Source: Larix sibirica (lineage: Eukaryota > Streptophyta > Pinopsida > Pinales > Pinaceae). Taken from it: a stretch of 11,675 nt of DNA. How positions within the stretch are numbered: position 1 is the first letter of the stretch; the number at the start of each line of letters is the position of its first letter. The DNA is taken from contig NWUY0303904820.1 of the NCBI GenBank assembly GCA_004151065.3, positions 1-11,675 of the forward strand, given 5' to 3'. The position numbers and the translations under genes were made by a program. The notes under the pieces were generated by a model. It was not told the DNA's origin and did no database searches. It saw only the letters and a list, made by a program, of their open reading frames with translations. Positions 8,811 to 11,675 of the stretch are shown here, one piece after another.

Positions 8811-8939
8811 ATGTAGACATGAAAATTATTATATACAAAACACATTAATTGTAAAAAGTGACTAAAAATATTAATAAATGATTAATTACAAATATTTTTT
8901 TGATAATAAATAATTGATTTATTATTTGATATAACTAGT
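8811..8939. other. Very AT-rich segment between second duplicated spacer and block C
   Basis: About 125 bp made almost only of A and T, with TAATAAATGATTAATTAC and AATAAATAATTGATTTATTA. It has no counterpart in the first spacer, so it is an insertion here or a loss there. It would melt easily. Confidence 0.6.
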
Positions 8940-9385
8940 GCTATATTTAATCATTGGAGCATTGGTTCTCCTCTTAATCCTGGAGCACTGATATCACTAC
9001 TTCACTTTGGTCTAGGCACACCAGTGCTCCTTTTTTAATCTTGGAGCACCAACATAGGTGCTTCACATTGGTGTGGTTGCACAAGTTCTCATGTTTTAGG
9101 TATGGGCACACCGATGCTTCTACAAGTTATGTGTGCACCAATATTTTTTGAAGGAATGGGTGCATTAGTGCTACTATAAGCTATGTGTACATCAATGTTT
9201 CTATTTTAGGAATGGGCACACTATTGCTCCTTCAAGATATATGCTTATCGCTGTTTCTATTTTGGGAATGGGTGCAACAGTGCTTCCCTTTGGTCTTGGA
9301 GCATTGGTACTCAAAATGGACTTAGAGCACCAGTGATCCTATGTGCTTGGAGCATTGGTGCATATTTAAATAATTGTGCATTGGT
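8940..9385 (+). repeat. GTGC-box tandem repeat block C
   Basis: Cores can be followed at about 8965, 9024, 9058, 9085, 9114, 9168, 9195, 9224, 9251, 9280, 9307, 9333 and 9359. Most steps are 26-30 bp, with a few double steps. Copies are more diverged than in block B, and several carry GAGCAC or GGAGCA before the core. The block runs up to the right subterminal region. Confidence 0.8.
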
Positions 9386-9450
9386 GCACCTTATTATTTT
9401 AAGTGCACTAAATAAAAGATCTTCGACTGCCCAAAATTTTTAGTTATAGT

Positions 9451-9567
9451 GAAAATCTGCTAAACCCTTTCTTACTAATTGTGTAAGTTTTAGCGGAGGT
9501 CTTTTTGTTATTTTTTCCTAATAGTATAACACTGAAAACCTCCACTAGAAGGCATTTTAATTGTAAC
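9451..9567 (-). repeat. Right terminal and subterminal inverted repeat
   Basis: Read on the minus strand it starts GTTACA and carries the 17-bp TCTAGTGGAGGTTTTCA shared with the left end, then TACTATTAGGAAAAAAT, then AAAGGGTTTAGCAGATTTTC. A TAGCGGAGGT box in plus orientation lies at 9491-9500. The order of the CACTA-like motif and the 17-bp motif differs from the left end, so this end may be rearranged or consist of two nested ends. Confidence 0.55.
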
Positions 9568-10290
9568 GTTAGATGGTTTGCCATTTTTTACGACCATTAC
9601 ATTTTGCTCTGAATCATTGTCATGCTATGTTTGATGGCATGATTGTCTTCCCCTCTGCTTCAAAGTTATTTATGTTATTTTTTTAGTAGTTTGTGGTGAC
9701 ATGACCTACATTCGACTACCTCCCTCTTAGGCCGGTGATTCAAAAATGGATCTGAACCAAAACAATGGTTGTAAGCCTCAGTACTAAAAGTAATTTGGAA
9801 ATGTAAGAAGGCTATAGGCTAGGGAAAAGGCAATGCAATTATACTGTAGAATAAGACAAAAAAGAATATGCATTTAATTAATTGAATGGAAAAATAAATT
9901 AGGAGACAAATAAGAGGGAGGGAATGAAATGAAAAGTCATGGCTGTTGGCTTTCTCATTACCCCCAACTCTTGTATATCTCATTGTATTATCGCTCTCTA
10001 AGGGTCTTTCTCCAGAAGGAGGAGAAGACACAGAGAGCCATGAGCTGTAGTGAAGCCACATTGTAATCTACACATTGCCGAAATAGAAGATTGAGCAACC
10101 ATTCATGATTGTTTATTTTCCCATTTGGATTTCCAGGGTAAAATACTATGTCCATTATGTTCTTGGCATATTGCTCCTACTTCTTTTTTAATTACTACCA
10201 CTAATTTTAATGGAAGATCCTCTGTGTTATTAATCATTGTCAGTGAATGGTGAAAGCGTGAATGAGGGAATTATGAAAACAAAATTGTAG
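9568..10290. other. Spacer with splice-acceptor-like sites but no firm gene
   Basis: There are two pyrimidine-rich tracts ending in CAG: GGTCTTTCTCCAG ending near 10015 and TTTGGATTTCCAG ending at 10136. They could be intron ends of a plus-strand gene, but no convincing exon follows either of them. The open frame on the minus strand at 9819-10061 has a hydrophobic, T-rich origin and no family resemblance. Confidence 0.4.
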
Positions 10291-10411
10291 ATTTACTGCG
10301 TTGTTGGTTATTCTTGTGCAATGGAGGTCCCAACATCTCTTCTCTCACATTGTCTGATGTTACTCCTAGCCTGGAAATCAACGACCGAGATCTCAGAGTT
10401 GTTTCATCAAT
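10291..10411 (+). CDS. Possible single exon of an unrecognised gene
   Basis: Between TTGTAG (10285-10290) and GTAAGAAG at 10412, the plus strand reads LLRCWLFLCNGGPNISSL and then SLEINDRDLRVVSSM in one frame. The composition is more protein-like and less AT-rich than its surroundings. GTAAGA is a very good plant 5' splice donor. The acceptor is weaker because the sequence before it is not pyrimidine-rich. No neighbouring exon could be joined with confidence. The opposite strand is also open here (10271-10462), which lowers the weight of openness. It could be an exon of a gene with long introns, a captured gene fragment, or chance. Confidence 0.22.
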
Positions 10412-10445
10412 GTAAGAAGTTTCCAAAATCGTTTTAATGATTGTT

Positions 10446-10875
10446 GGATGAATTTCTCTCACTTGCCTGTGTGTTTTAATTATAGTTGGATGTTTTCCTC
10501 TTGCTTGGGCGTTTTATTCCTTCCCAGGGAATTCTCTTCATTGCTTGGTCATTTTTTGTTAATTATTAGAGAATTCTATCATAGTCGAGCAAAATTAGAA
10601 GGGCCCGAGGGATTTTTATCATTGCCGGGTGAATCTAGAAGTGCCTCGGGCACTTTTTTTTATCTTAGGTGGGTGAATTTAGAAGGCATGTGGGGAATTC
10701 TATCGTAGTTGGGCGAATTTAGAAGTGTTTGTGGGATTTTTATCATTTTTGGGCGAATTTAGAAGCGTTTTAATAGTGTTCGGGCATTTTCAAACATTGT
10801 TGGGCGAATTCCATTTTCCTAATAATGTTTTCCTCTTTGGTTGAGTGTTGTACTTCTTTGCTTGGACATTATAAT
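10446..10875 (+). repeat. 40-bp tandem repeat array
   Basis: The GGGCGAATTTAGAAG box or its variants start at 10507, 10547, 10587, 10627, 10671, 10711, 10751 and 10802: steps of 40, 40, 40, 44, 40, 40 and 51 bp. The second half of the unit is T-rich and contains GGGATTTTTATCAT or GGAATTCTATCRTAG. More diverged copies extend left to about 10446 and right to about 10875. The best kept copies are 10671-10765. The open frame 10448-10708 across it is a by-product: the unit is not a multiple of three. Confidence 0.88.
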
Positions 10876-11290
10876 TATCCAGTTAGTTGGTTAGCACACC
10901 ATTGTGTTGGGTGTTTGATTACTAGCCACATAATCTTTTGTTGCAGTGTGTTCTTTGTTAAATATTGGGAAACTCACCTACAACATTACCCCCTCATGCT
11001 GTGCATTTCCCCTAATTTCCTACTTTCTATTCACCTCACTTTCCAAGCACATGGAACAAAGCTATGCTGTGAAAAGTATTGTGTAGGCATTGTGAACTAG
11101 CAAGGTATACATCCATTATAACAGAGTTACTATTGTTGGAGCATGCATATGCATAAAAATAAATGCTTGTATGAAGGTTTTGACTGCACATTTGAAAATA
11201 GCAGACTGTTGATATGAATTTGCATAAACAAATTTATTAATTAGTCGTTGTGTTGGGATTGAACTTTTGGTATTGACAGATTTGTATTAG
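10876..11290. other. Spacer without recognised gene
   Basis: The plus frame open at 10825-11100 starts in the tandem array and shows no domain or codon pattern. A 12-bp perfect palindrome, ATGCATATGCAT, lies at 11143-11154 next to a GCATGCAT word that matches the plant RY-type motif. Nothing else is supported. Confidence 0.5.
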
Positions 11291-11298
11291 GTTGGCAA

Positions 11299-11520
11299 TA
11301 TAAACAAAGACTTGTTTATTTATTTTTCTCTGGCACCATAAATAAAGCAACCAAGTCTTGAACCCAACGAATAAACATAGCTCATTCATGCCTGTTAATG
11401 AATATTTGCAGAGAAGTAAAGGCATTCAAATAATTTTACTAAGAATAGAGACTTTTTTTTTTGTATAGTATCCGTGTTGGTGAAGCGAGTGAACTATAAG
11501 TCCCTTGATTACAGATCACA
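11299..11520 (+). mobile_element. Possible 3' part of a 5' LTR
   Basis: Upstream of the primer-binding-site-like sequence are TATAAA (11299-11304), AATAAA (11341-11346), a T10 run (11453-11462) and a terminal CA at 11519-11520. This fits the end of an LTR, but the start of the LTR was not located and the partner LTR lies beyond the window. The left limit given is simply the first motif, not a boundary. Confidence 0.3.
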
Positions 11521-11537
11521 TGGTATCAAACTGGTTG
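11521..11537 (+). other. Degenerate primer-binding site (initiator-methionine tRNA type)
   Basis: TGGTATCAAACTGGTTG directly follows a CA. Plant LTR retrotransposons, especially Ty1-copia types, have TGGTATCAGAGC at this place, complementary to the 3' end of initiator tRNA-Met. The first eight bases match and the rest has changed or lost bases. A coding start lies about 55 bp downstream, as in such elements. Confidence 0.42.
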
Positions 11538-11591
11538 TATCCTTAACTGTGATGCAATTGCCAGTATTTGGAGAAGAAAGAATACATCACC

Positions 11592-11675
11592 ATGGAAAAA
11601 TCCTTGAAGAGAGAGAAACTAGAAGAGCTCCAAGAATTCAACAGGAATATCCAAGAGGAAAGCGTGTATTGGAGG
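11592..11675 (+). CDS. Start of a possible retroelement gag frame, runs off the window
   Basis: ATG at 11592 in ACCATGG context opens 28 codons to the window end without a stop: MEKSLKREKLEELQEFN and onward to SVYWR. The peptide is strongly charged and helical in character, suiting the N-terminus of a gag-like protein. Its position behind the primer-binding-site-like sequence supports that. A second frame from the ATG at 11552 is also open to the end, but its composition (arginine and histidine rich) is less convincing. The segment is too short to assign a family. Confidence 0.4.
   Translation, partial: MEKSLKREKLEELQEFNRNIQEESVYWR

Larger units (their letters stand above)
7231..9567. mobile_element. 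Non-autonomous CACTA-like element packed with 27-bp GTGC-box repeats
   Basis: The borders are inverted. GTTAC at 7231 pairs with GTAAC at 9563-9567, and TCTAGTGGAGGTTTTCA (7254-7270) is perfectly inverted at 9533-9549. A subterminal match at 7339-7359 (AAAGGTTTTAGTAGATG) is inverted at 9451-9471 with few differences. The left end reads CACTATAAGGAAAATAA from 7235, the start expected of a CACTA (En/Spm-type) transposon; a similar inverted sequence lies at 9510-9526 (13 of 17). The motif TAGTGGAGGT and relatives recur near both ends, as subterminal boxes do in this superfamily. The interior encodes no transposase: it has three blocks of GTGC-box repeats separated by two copies of one spacer. 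Clear 3-bp target duplications are not visible (TTA left, TAA right), so the exact right end and the superfamily remain uncertain. Confidence 0.6.

Noticed and set aside
7231-9567. CRISPR-like regular spacing
   Set aside because: Units of 27 bp are diverged and directly adjoining, with no identical repeats separated by unique spacers, and the context is a plant genome.
10448-10708. 86-codon plus-strand frame
   Set aside because: It runs through the 40-bp tandem repeat in changing phase; the amino acid pattern reflects the DNA repeat.
10825-11100. 91-codon plus-strand frame rich in cysteine and histidine
   Set aside because: It begins in the degenerate end of the tandem array, has no domain pattern and no codon bias that I can see.

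Overview
The window looks like transposon-rich intergenic DNA of a large plant nuclear genome. It is AT-rich and has long stretches without coding, decayed retroelement-like reading frames, an LTR-like segment, a plant-type primer-binding-site motif and a CACTA-like inverted-repeat element. A gymnosperm or another large-genome land plant would fit, but nothing in the sequence fixes the taxon. I see no intact complete gene, rRNA, tRNA or CRISPR array.

Layout. (1) Positions 1-2347, plus strand: a broken, lysine/glutamate/glutamine-rich coiled-coil reading frame, probably the gag-like protein of a retroelement. It is followed at about 2361-2711 by a segment with the order expected of a 3' LTR: purine tract, TG start, TATA box, AATAAA, CA end. 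(2) 2712-3890: AT-rich spacer with a short echo of the LTR end and a small hairpin. (3) About 3896-5393: an old GTGC/GCAC-rich repetitive stretch with a 24-bp palindrome and a 64-bp tandem repeat at its right end. (4) 5400-6240, minus strand: a decayed coding-like frame ending in a poly(A) tract, as in a LINE or retrocopy. (5) 6241-7230: no supported gene. (6) 7231-9567: a 2.3-kb non-autonomous element with degenerate inverted ends (the left begins CACTATAAGG). It is filled with about 35 copies of a roughly 27-bp GTGC-box repeat in three blocks, separated by two copies of a duplicated spacer. (7) 9568-10440: spacer with a possible short exon ending in a GTAAGA donor. (8) 10446-10875: a 40-bp tandem repeat array. 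(9) 10876-11675: spacer, then what may be the 3' end of an LTR, a degenerate TGGTATCA primer-binding site, and a reading frame starting at 11592 that runs off the window.

The two strongest signals are the compound 2.3-kb element with its periodic dyad-containing box array, and the character of the stop codons in the two decayed coding frames: almost all are TAA or TAG, compatible with CAA/CAG glutamine codons. The likeliest cause of the second is cytosine deamination in methylated repeats. A non-standard code is possible but not favoured.
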